From NCBI RefSeq assembly GCF_014649995.1, contig NZ_BMUC01000001.1, forward strand, positions 124,001 through 188,000: a stretch of 64,000 nucleotides of DNA. Reading direction: 5' to 3'. The position numbers and the translations under genes are program-made. Source of the DNA: Streptomyces griseoflavus. Its GTDB lineage: Bacteria > Actinomycetota > Actinomycetes > Streptomycetales > Streptomycetaceae. Under the pieces are notes generated by a model. The model did not search any database. It worked only from the letters and a program-made list of their open reading frames with translations, and had not been told where the DNA came from. Positions 36,690 through 47,100 of this stretch are shown one piece after another (position 1 is the first letter of the stretch; each line of letters opens with the position of its first letter).

Positions 36690-39600
36690 ATGTGGAGCCG
36701 AAGGCGAGGCAGTCGCAGGGCTGTTGGCGTCCTGATGGGCGTGGCATTGGCTTTTGGGTTGACTCCGGCGCTGACCGGTGAGGCCGTGGCGGGTGTACCG
36801 GCATCGCCAAGAAACACGGCGGAGGCTGAGGGTGCAGGCGGTCTGACCGAGGCCGATGCGATGGCCATGGCCAAGAAGACCGGTGAACCGGTGGAGATTG
36901 CCTCGCTGCGGGGGGAGGCGAGCGAGGTCTTCGCGACTCCGGACGGTCAGTTGCAGGCGCGTGAATACCTACGCCCCGTCTGGACAAGGGACCGCGGTGG
37001 TTGGGTGCGCATCGACACCGATCTGACGGCCACGAAGGAAGGCGCCATCGCTCCCAAAGCGTCGGCGACGGACCTGGAATTTTCCGGCGGAGGAGAGAGC
37101 CCGCTCGTGCGGATGCGACGCGCCGGGCGCGAGCTGAGCCTGACGTGGCCGACACCGCTGCCAAAGCCCACGGTGGAGGGACCGGAAGCTACGTACCCTT
37201 CGGTACTGCCGGGCGTCGATCTGCGCATGACGGCACAGGAGGACGGGTTCACACAGCTCTTGGTGGTCAAGTCGGCCGAGGCAGCTGCGAGCCCTGAACT
37301 GACGCAGGTCCGGTTGGCGCTGCAGACACAGGGCTTGTCGGTGGAGGAGACCGACGAAGGGGGTCTTCACGCACTCGACAAGGGGTCCGACGCGCCAGTA
37401 TTTGAGGCCCCGAGGCCGGTGATGTGGGACTCCAGCCCGGGTGAGGCCCCCGCGGGTGCCGAGCCGGACAGGACAGCCCAAGATGCCGAATCGGCGGTGG
37501 TGCAGAACACTGCAGCCGCGACCACAGGCCTTGCGGGCGAGAGCCCAGGGGCTGGAGAGTCGGGCAAACTTGCCCCTGTCGGGGTTGAGGTGCCGGACGG
37601 ACAGAACGAACTGGTCCTGACGCCGGATGCCGAGATGCTGAAGGGTGAGGACACCACATACCCCGTCTTCATCGATCCGCAGTGGTACTCGCCCAAGGCC
37701 TCCGCATGGACGATGGTGTCCAAGTACTGGGCCTCTTCGCCGCAGTGGAAGTTCAACGGCGACTCCGATTCGGGCATGGGCTACTGCAACTGGAATTACT
37801 GCAAGCCCAATGACACCAAGCGCCTCTTCTACCGCCTCCCCGTGTCCAAGTTCGCCGGCCGCAGCATCCTGTCGGCCGAGTTCGTCGTGCGCAACACCTG
37901 GTCGGCGTCGTGCTCCGCTCGGGGTGTGCAACTGTGGCGCACAAAGGACATCAGTTCCTCGACCACATGGAACTCCCAGAACAGCTCGGGTTTCTGGATC
38001 GACCACCTCCAGACCTCCAGCTTCGCGTACGGACACGACGGGTGTGCGGCCAAGGACGCCGAGTTCAACGTCAAGTCGGCAGTGCAGCAAGCCGCGAACG
38101 GCAAGTGGTCGACGATGACGTTCGGTCTTCGAGCGTCCAGCGAGACTGACGGCTACGGGTGGAAGCGGTTCTCGGACGACGCCTTCCTGCGGGTCGAGTA
38201 CAACCGCCCGCCGCCGCAGGTCAAGATGTCGCAGCTGACCATGGAGTACGGCGGCGCCTGCAAAAGCCACTCCGCCCCGGCTCGCATTCGTACGCTGGGC
38301 AAGCTGTACGCGGACAACGTCACAGACCCCGACGGCGACACCGTCGCCGTACAGTTCCAGGCCAAGTGGGACTCGGGGGACGGCAAAGGGCTCATCGTCC
38401 GCTGGTCTCCCAAGCTGACCAGCTACAAGAAGTCCGGTTCGAACTTCTCCATCACGATGCCCTCGGTGCCGGCGAACAAGACGGCCCACTGGTACGTGAG
38501 GTCTCACGACGGCGCGCAGTACTCGCCCTGGTCGACCACGGGTGACCCCACGGCCTGCTACTTCGTCTACGACACCGCGGTGCCGAGGGCGCCCGCTGTC
38601 TCCTCCGGGGAGTATCCGGCCTCCGACCCGGACAACCCGGAGGACCCTTGGTATGACGGTGTTGGCAAATACGGCTTCTTCGACATCAAGGCAGCCGACA
38701 CCGATGTGACCAAGTACTGGTTCGGCATCAACAGTGATCCGACCTCGAAGAACAGCCTCACCACGACATCGGGCGCAGCGAAGACGGCCCCGGTACTGCC
38801 GGCCAAACCCGGGCTCAACTTCTTTACAGCTCAGGCCTTTGACGCAGCCGGTAACGGCAGTGAGGTCCGCACCTATCAGTTCAGGGCCAAAGCCGGACAG
38901 CCCGAGCGAGCGACCTGGCAGTTCGACGAAGGAGCGGGAGCCACCCAGGCCGTGGGCTCCGCCGGAGCCCGCACCGCCATGCTGCACGGAAACGCCACCA
39001 TGGGAGCGGAGGGCAAGAAGGGCACTGCTTTGCACGTGGACGGCGCCAGCGGGTACGCGGCCACTGATATACCGACGGTCAACACCGCGAACGGCTTCAG
39101 CGTGTCCGCTTGGGTGAAACTCGATGAGATGCCCACGGATGCCGCTGTCGTAGCAGCGCAGCCAGGTAATCACTCACCCGGTTTCGAGCTGTACTACTCC
39201 CTCGGCTACAACCGCTGGGTCTTCAACCAGTACACCTCCGACACCCCCGGGGCCTCCATCGCCCGTGCCATGGCACCGCAGGCGGGTGGGGTGAGCGCTG
39301 GGGATTGGACTCACCTGGTGGGGGTGTACAGCGGGGGTGACAAGGAACTTCGGCTCTACGTCAACGGAACCCTGGCAGGGGCGACGCCGTACACGACGGC
39401 CTGGGACGCACGCCGCGGCCTGCAGATCGGAGCCGCCAACCTCAACGGCAGGGTCACGAACTACTTCCCCGGCACCATCGATGAACTGAGGCTCTTCGAC
39501 AAGCCGGTCAGCGCTACCGAGGTGACACGCCTGTACGGCCTCGAACCCATCGGTAACGGGCGTACTGCCCGCGCTGTATTCGGCATGGACGAGGAAGCCG

Positions 39601-40982
39601 GGGCCACCGAGACCGTCGGATACGCGGACACCCAGCCCTTGAAGCTCGTCGGCGGCGCACAGCTCGGAACACCCGGGGTCGCACGCCGCGCGCTGTCGCT
39701 GAACGGCAGCAGTGACTACGCCCACACCACTGCTCCGCATGCGGACACCCAGCGGCCCTTCACCATTTCGGCGTGGGCCAGGTTGGATCGCACCCCTGAC
39801 CAGGCGGCCACGATCGTGGCGCAGCTGGGGCAGAACCGTCCGGGATTCGAGCTGTACTACTCGAAGACCCACAACCGCTGGGGCTTCACGCAGTACTCCG
39901 CCGACGTCGCCGGAGCCACCCAGATCCGTGCTCTTCAGCCCGATGGAACCACCGCACGTGTGGGCGAGTGGGTGCACCTGGTGGGCGTCCACGACGCCGT
40001 CGCCGAGACCCTCACCCTGTACGTCAACGGGGCGAAAGCCGGCAGCGTCGCGCAGACCAAGCCCTGGTACGCCGGTGGCCGGGTCCAGGTGGGCGCGCTG
40101 AGTATCGACGGTGGCCGGCTCATTCAGTACTTCCCCGGTCAGATCGATGACGTGCGAGTGTTCGACCGGCCGGTCTCTGCCGACGAAGTGGGACAGCTGT
40201 TCCGGCAACGCCCCCTGGTCAAGGGTCGCTGGTTGCTGGACGAGACCACCACGACCAGTCCAATCACCAGTCCGGACGCCTCCGCCGAGAACCGAGCACT
40301 GATCCTGGGCGGCGGTGCGAAGACCGGGGCCGGATGGGTGGACGACGGTGCTCTCGAACTGGACGGGATCGACGACCACGCCGCCACCGCCGCGCCCGTG
40401 GTCGACACGAGCGCCAGTTTCACAGTGATGGGCTGGGCCCAGTCCGCAGGTGTGCCGACTGGAAGTGCGGCGGTACTGAGCATGCCCGGCGCTGCCAGCA
40501 GCGCCTTCACGGTACGGCACGTACCCGCGCCCGAGGGTGATCAGAGCGCAGGACGGTGGCAGCTTTCGATACCGGATTCCGACGCGGCGGGCGCAACGGT
40601 CGTGAGCGTCGAAAACAGCCAGTTCTACGACGCACGAGACTGGAACCACTTGACGATCGTCTACGACGGCTTCACCAAAGAGGCGAGGCTGTACGTGAAC
40701 GGGGAGTTGGAAGAGGTCGCTTGCGCGGACACCGACGGCGACGGCGAGTCCGACAACTCCACCTGCGCCGACCGGATGTCATGGTCCGAAAACGTGTTGT
40801 CGTACAAGGCGGCAGGAGGACTGCAGATCGGCAGAGCCAGAACCTCCGGCGCGTGGGGCGAGTACTGGCCCGGAGCTGTCGACGACGTGTGGGTCTTCCA
40901 GGGTGCGCTGAGTGAGTTGCAGATCGCCCGTCTGTCACTGGGCTGGCCCGGGGCCCCCACCGAGGTGCCCGGTACTGACTGA
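36690..40982 (+). CDS. Secreted LamG-repeat protein of the RHS toxin locus
   Basis: About 1430 residues from the ATG at 36690. A signal peptide (RRAVGVLMGVALAFGLTPALTGEAVAG) is followed by a beta-rich N-terminal region with PVWTRDRGGWVRIDTDL (typical of such proteins). A DNRLRE-like domain (about 330-500) is followed by an Fn3-like stretch (510-735) and three LamG/concanavalin-like domains (about 738-957, 960-1173, 1177-1413), each with a SVSAWVKL-type strand and LRLYVNG. In Streptomyces this type lies directly upstream of an RHS/YD protein, as here. It probably binds a surface glycan and aids delivery. The start is uncertain (GTG at 36681 also possible). Confidence 0.85.
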   Translation: MWSRRRGSRRAVGVLMGVALAFGLTPALTGEAVAGVPASPRNTAEAEGAGGLTEADAMAMAKKTGEPVEIASLRGEASEVFATPDGQLQAREYLRPVWTRDRGGWVRIDTDLTATKEGAIAPKASATDLEFSGGGESPLVRMRRAGRELSLTWPTPLPKPTVEGPEATYPSVLPGVDLRMTAQEDGFTQLLVVKSAEAAASPELTQVRLALQTQGLSVEETDEGGLHALDKGSDAPVFEAPRPVMWDSSPGEAPAGAEPDRTAQDAESAVVQNTAAATTGLAGESPGAGESGKLAPVGVEVPDGQNELVLTPDAEMLKGEDTTYPVFIDPQWYSPKASAWTMVSKYWASSPQWKFNGDSDSGMGYCNWNYCKPNDTKRLFYRLPVSKFAGRSILSAEFVVRNTWSASCSARGVQLWRTKDISSSTTWNSQNSSGFWIDHLQTSSFAYGHDGCAAKDAEFNVKSAVQQAANGKWSTMTFGLRASSETDGYGWKRFSDDAFLRVEYNRPPPQVKMSQLTMEYGGACKSHSAPARIRTLGKLYADNVTDPDGDTVAVQFQAKWDSGDGKGLIVRWSPKLTSYKKSGSNFSITMPSVPANKTAHWYVRSHDGAQYSPWSTTGDPTACYFVYDTAVPRAPAVSSGEYPASDPDNPEDPWYDGVGKYGFFDIKAADTDVTKYWFGINSDPTSKNSLTTTSGAAKTAPVLPAKPGLNFFTAQAFDAAGNGSEVRTYQFRAKAGQPERATWQFDEGAGATQAVGSAGARTAMLHGNATMGAEGKKGTALHVDGASGYAATDIPTVNTANGFSVSAWVKLDEMPTDAAVVAAQPGNHSPGFELYYSLGYNRWVFNQYTSDTPGASIARAMAPQAGGVSAGDWTHLVGVYSGGDKELRLYVNGTLAGATPYTTAWDARRGLQIGAANLNGRVTNYFPGTIDELRLFDKPVSATEVTRLYGLEPIGNGRTARAVFGMDEEAGATETVGYADTQPLKLVGGAQLGTPGVARRALSLNGSSDYAHTTAPHADTQRPFTISAWARLDRTPDQAATIVAQLGQNRPGFELYYSKTHNRWGFTQYSADVAGATQIRALQPDGTTARVGEWVHLVGVHDAVAETLTLYVNGAKAGSVAQTKPWYAGGRVQVGALSIDGGRLIQYFPGQIDDVRVFDRPVSADEVGQLFRQRPLVKGRWLLDETTTTSPITSPDASAENRALILGGGAKTGAGWVDDGALELDGIDDHAATAAPVVDTSASFTVMGWAQSAGVPTGSAAVLSMPGAASSAFTVRHVPAPEGDQSAGRWQLSIPDSDAAGATVVSVENSQFYDARDWNHLTIVYDGFTKEARLYVNGELEEVACADTDGDGESDNSTCADRMSWSENVLSYKAAGGLQIGRARTSGAWGEYWPGAVDDVWVFQGALSELQIARLSLGWPGAPTEVPGTD

Positions 40983-41116
40983 GCCAGAGGAAGTGCCCGG
41001 CCCGAAACCGCGGTCATCCAGGAGCCGGCACGGCCACCTTCCTGAGAACGCCAGACAGGCCGTCGGCCTTCTCCATTCGAACCCCACCGCACGGCCCCGT
41101 ATGACGAAGGACGAGG

Positions 41117-44100
41117 ATGAACGGTAGATCACTGACGCGACTCCGTGCGCTGCGCCGCCGCGTCGCCCTGGCCTCGGCCACGGTCATGGTCGGCACGTTG
41201 CTCCAGGCGGCAGCCCAGCCCACCTCGGTCGCGGCCGACCGCGGTACCGGCCGCCCTGACCTGCCCGTGTCGGACAAGCCGGTGGCGGTCTCGGCGGTCC
41301 CGGTGACCCCACGAGACCAGACGAAGGGCCCTCGCACACCCGCGAAAGCGCCTCGAGCGGCTTGGCCCCTGGGGGGTGTAGCGACTGTCGACCCGCCCGA
41401 GGGTTCCTCGTCCGTCGTCCGGGCCAAGGGGTTGCCGCTGGCCGTGGGCGGCAAGCAGGCACCGGAGAAGATCCGGGCCCGTCTCTTCGACCGCGAGACC
41501 GCAGGGCGGGCGGGCACGGACGGTCTGCTGTTCAGTCTGGAGGCCGATGGACCGGCCACAGCCGTCAGGAAGAAGCCTGTTGTACGGGCGCGGCTCGACT
41601 ACTCCTCCTTCGCCGAAGCGTTCGGGGGCGGCTACTCCGACCGGCTGCGGCTTGTTGAGCTTCCGGCCTGCGCGCTCACCACTCCTGACAAGAGCGGATG
41701 TCGTGAGGCCACGCCGGTCGAGGCCGTCAACGACACCGAGGCGAAGACCCTCACCGCCCCGAGCATCATCATGAAGTCCTCCGGCGCTACCGTCCTCGCG
41801 GCCGTCGCGGACGATGAAGGCATGGGTGGCGACTACAAGGCCACGCCGCTGTCACCGTCGGCGCAGTGGAGCACCAGCCTCAACACGGGTGACTTCTCCT
41901 GGTCGTACGCGATGAACGTGCCTGACGTGCCGGGCGGGTTGGTGCCGAGCGTCGGGATGTCCTACTCCTCGGGTTCCGTCGACGGCCGTTCCGGCAACAC
42001 CAACAACCAGGGCTCCTGGCTCGGTGACGGCTTCGACATGTGGCCCGGCTTCATCGAGCGGCGCTACAAGTCCTGCACCGACGACGGGGTCGAGCACACC
42101 GACGGAGGCAAGCCGGCCGACCTGTGCTGGGCGTACGACAACGCGTTCATCTCCTTCAACGGCAAAGGCGGCGAACTGGTGCCCGACGGCACCGACGCCT
42201 TCCGGCTGCGCGATGATGACGGCACAAAGATCCAGCGGCTGCGCGGGTCTTCATCCGACGTGCGGTCCAACGGCGCTCGGAACGACGAGTACTGGAAGGT
42301 CACCACGCCGGACGGGGTGCAGTACTTCTTCGGCTACAACCGGCTGCCCGGATGGGCCGAAGGCAAGGAAACCACCGACTCCGCCTGGACAGCACCGGTC
42401 TTCGGCGACGACGCGAACGAGCCCTGCCACGCTGCGACGTTCGCCAACTCCTGGTGCCAACAGGGCTGGCGCTGGAACCTTGACTACGTCGTCGACCCGC
42501 ACGGCAACGCCATCGCCTATTACTACGACAAGGAGTGGAACTCCTACGGCCGCAACCTGGACGAGAAGGCCAACACACGTTACGTGCGCGGCGGTTACTT
42601 GGATCGGATCGAGTACGGCCTGCGAGCCAACGGCATGTATGCCCAACCGTTGGCAAAGGTCGACTTCACCAGCGGTGAGCGGTGCCTGACCGATACGAAC
42701 ACCACCTGCGCCGACATCAGCAAGGACGCCTTCTACTGGTACGACACCCCATGGGACCTGAACTGCGACGAAAGCGCCACCTGTGACCAAGGTCGGCTCT
42801 CCCCGGTGTTCTTCACCCGCAAGAGGCTGACCTCCGTCGCGACCCAGGTGTTGAAGTCCGGAAGCTTCGTGAACGTCGACTCCTGGAAGCTGGTCCACCG
42901 CTGGGGTATGGCGGACACCGACTATCAGCTGCTCCTGGACTCCGTGCAGCGGTCCGGCCACTCGGCCACCCCGGCGATCACCCTGCCCAAGACCACCTTC
43001 GGGTACGTCCAGCTCGCCAATCGGCTCGACAGGACCGGCGACGGATTCGCCCCGTTCATAAAGGCCCGCCTGGCCAATGTCACCGACGAGGCAGGCGGCC
43101 AGATCGACGTCGGCTACTCGGTACCGGTCTGCGACGCGGGCGCTCTCCCTACCCCGCAGACCAACACCACCCGCTGTTTCCCGCAGTACATCGGCGGCAG
43201 CTCCTCCGACGACCCGGACCTGCACTGGTTCAACAAGTACGTCACCTCCACCGTCACCCTCACCGACCGCACCGGCGGCGCACCCGACCAGGTCACCGCG
43301 TACGAGTATCTGGACGGCGCGGCGTGGCACTACGACGACGACGACGGACTGACGAAGGAGAAGGAGAAGACCTGGTCGCAGTGGCGTGGCTACGGCCACG
43401 TCCGGGTGAAGACGGGCGGGCAGGGTGGCGCGGCGGCGATGAAGTCCCAAGCCGACACCTATTTCCTGCGAGGCATGGACGGTGACCGCCTCGCACCCAG
43501 CGGCGGAACCAAATCGGTAGACGTGGCGCTTGACAGCGGCGAAGGCGCCCCGATCACCGATCACGAGTCGGCCGCCGGGTTCGCCTACAAGACGGTGCAG
43601 TACGCCGGCCCCGGCGGCCGGGTACTGGACAAGACCGTGAACCGGCCCTGGCACCACGAGACCGCGAAGAAGTCCCGCTCCTGGGGCACGGTGACCGCCA
43701 ACCTCACCGGCACGGCGCAGGTCCGCTCGTGGACCTCACTGGACGACGGCTTGGGCGCGAAGTGGCGCACGACCACAGTGAACAACTCCTTCGACACCGT
43801 CGCCGGACGCATCACCCGCACCGATGACCGTGGCGACGACGCAACGGCTGTCGACGATCGGTGCACCCGGACGACCTATCCGACGGCCGGCACGATCCTC
43901 ACCCTGCCCGCCCGCGCGGAGACTGTCGCCGTGAACTGTGCCGTCACGCCCGACCGCACCAAGGACGTCATCTCCGATGCGCGCACCGCCTACGACGGAC
44001 GGGCTTACGACGCCGCTCCCACCAAGGGCGATGCCACGGCGACCGCAGTCCTCAAGTCCCACAACGGCACCACCGCCACTTACACGGAGAGCGGTGCCAC

Positions 44101-47100
44101 CTACGACACCTACGGTCGCAAGCTCACCTCCACCGATCTGACCGGCACCGTGACTGTCACGGTCGCCTCCGGTGCCCTGACCAGGACTGCCCGCACCGAC
44201 GGCCTGACGACGACCACCGCCTACACACCGACGACGGGCTTCCCGGCCTCCGCCAAGGTCACCACCCCGCCCGCGGCATCTGCCGACAGCAGTACCGCGC
44301 TGACCACGACCACGACGAACGACCCGTCACGTGGCGTGCCGCTGAACCAGACAGACGCCAACGGCAAGGTCACCAACTTCGCGTACGACGCACTCGGCCG
44401 CAAAACCAAGGTATGGCTTGCCGACCGGCGGACAGACGCCGTCCCGACGTACGAGTACACCTACAAGGTCACCGGGGATGCCCCGATCACCGTCGGCACC
44501 AAAATCATCGGCAACGACGGTGCCCAGGTCACCTCTTATGTCCTCTACGACGGCTTCCTGCGGCCCCGCCAATCCCAGTCCCCGGGCCCCGACGGCGGAC
44601 GGCTGCTCACTGACACCTTCTATGACGAACGTGGTTTGACGGGTAAGGAATTCCTGTCCTACTACGCGACCGCAGCTCCCTCCACGACGCTGGTCGAGCC
44701 GAAGGACGCCCTTGGCGTCGAGACCCAGAACCGCTACACCCACGACGGCCTCGGCCGGCAGACCGAGCACCGCCAGATCTTCGGCAATGGTGATGGTGGC
44801 AAGATCCTCAACACCACCCGTACCCTTTACGGAGGCGACCGCACCACGGTCATACCGCCCGAAGGCGGCACCGCCGTCACCACCCTCACCGACGCCCGCG
44901 GGCAGACCACCGAGCTGCGCCAGCATCACCAGCGTGCCGCGGAGGCCTCGTACGACACCACCCGGTACGGCTTCACTTCGGCAGGCGCACTGGCCGAGGT
45001 GACCGACCCGGCGGGCAACGAGTGGCGGTTCACGCACGACCTGCTCGGCCGCATGACACGGTCCGACGACCCCGACAAAGGCACCACCCGCTACCACTAC
45101 GACGACCGGGGCCGGCTCACTTCCACGGTCGACGCCCGCGACACCACACTCGTCAACGTCTACGACGGCCTCGGTCGCAAGACCGAAGTGCGCTCCGGCT
45201 CCAACACCGGCCCGCTACGCGCCAAATGGACCTACGACACGATCAGCGGAGCCAAGGGCCACCTCGCCGAATCCTCCCGCTACGCCGACGGCGGACTGGC
45301 CTACACCTCCAAGGTGGTCGCCTACGACCGTCTCTACCGACCGCTGCGCACGTCGGTGACAATCCCGGAGTCCACAGCCAATGCCGGCCTGGCCGGCACG
45401 TACCTTTCCGGCACCTCGTACAAGGTGTCCGGTCTCGTCGCCGCGGTCGGCCTGCCCAAGGCAGGGTCCCTTGCCGCGTCCTCGGTGGCCTTCGCCTACG
45501 AGGACGACACGCTGCGACCTGTCGCGGTGGACGGCCTTGCGGGTCTGAAGGGCACCACGTCGTACAGCCTGACCGGCAAACCGCTGCAGTACGAACTGTC
45601 CGACTCGGACGGCAAGAAAGCCTGGGTCACCAACACGTACGAGCCGGGCACCCAGCGACTGTCGTCCACCCGGGTCGACCGCGAGGATGTCGCAGGCGTG
45701 GACCAGGCATCCACCTTCCGCTACGACGAGGCCGGCAACGTCCTGTCCGTGTCGGACACCTCACGCTCCGGCACGGACGCCCAGTGCTTTACCTACGATC
45801 ATCTGCGCCGGCTCACAGAGGCCTGGACCCAGTCCACCACCGACTGCGCGAGCACGCCCAGCGCCCCGGTGCTCGGGGGCCCCGCCCCCTACTGGACCTC
45901 CTACGGCTACGACAAGACCGGCAACCGCACCACTGAGGTGGAGCACGACATCACCGGTGACGCCAAGAAGAACGTCACCAGCACGTACGACTACCCGGCC
46001 CCGGGCCCGACTTCGGTCCGCCCGCACGCCCTGAAGGCCCTCACCCGCACCGGCCCTGGCGTGACCTCGGGTGACTTCTACACCTACGACGCCATCGGCA
46101 ACACGGACACCCGCACCCTGGGTGACGGCACCACTCAGGACCTCGACTGGGACGCCGAAGGCCGACTGGTCAAGGTCACCGAGCCCGTCGAAGGCGGCTC
46201 GCCCAAGGTCACGGAGTACGTCTACGACGCCGACGGCAACCGTCTGATCGACCGGACACCCACCGAGACCACGCTTTACGTGGGCGGCACCGAGATCACG
46301 GTCGCCAAGGGCAGCACTACGCCCCGTGGCACCCGCTACATCGATCTCGGTGGCGGGCACACGGCCGTCCAGGGAGACGACGGGAAGGTCTCCTTCACCA
46401 CCGCCGACCACCATGGCACGGCACTGCTGGCCATCGACGCGGTCACCCAGAAGCTGACCCAGCGCCGGACCCTTCCCTTCGGCGGGATCCGAGGCGGCGA
46501 ACCGGCGAACTGGCCCGGCACCAAGGGTTTCGTCGGCGGCACACAGGACACCTCCACCGGCCTGACGCGCCTGGGCGCACGTGAGTACGACCCATCTACA
46601 GGGCGCTTCCTCTCGGTCGACCCGGTCATGGATCTGACCGACCCGCAGCAGATCAACGGCTACACGTACAGCAACAACAACCCGCTGACCTTCTCCGACC
46701 CGTCGGGCCTGTACTGCGACGGATGCAGCGTCAACAACCCTGACTCTGTCTGGGCCCCGAGCAAGGGCAACGGGCCGGGGTGCACGACGTACGCCTGCTA
46801 CGGCAAGGGCGGCAAGTACATGTACTCGACGTCCGGCGGGGGCGGCGGGGGCGGCGGAACCACCAAGAAGTCACAGAACTCCCCGGCGAAGACGATCAAC
46901 GTCACCGAGCAGAAGGGCGAAGTCTTCATCGAGAACATCCGCGTTCCGGCCGCACGGGAGCTGGCCGCGATGTTCCCGCAGTACGAGGAGAAGGAAAAGC
47001 AACTCGAGGCGTGGGCGGAACGCAAATGTACCCAGATGGATGCCCAACTTGAGGCTTTCTGCGGAGCGGCCGAGGCGCTCGGCATCATCAACCACGAACA

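Noticed and set aside
36659-36778. 40-codon frame with a good GGAAGG site at the start of the LamG gene
   Set aside because: It overlaps the signal peptide of the LamG protein in another frame and has no family features. A leader peptide cannot be excluded, but there is nothing to support it.
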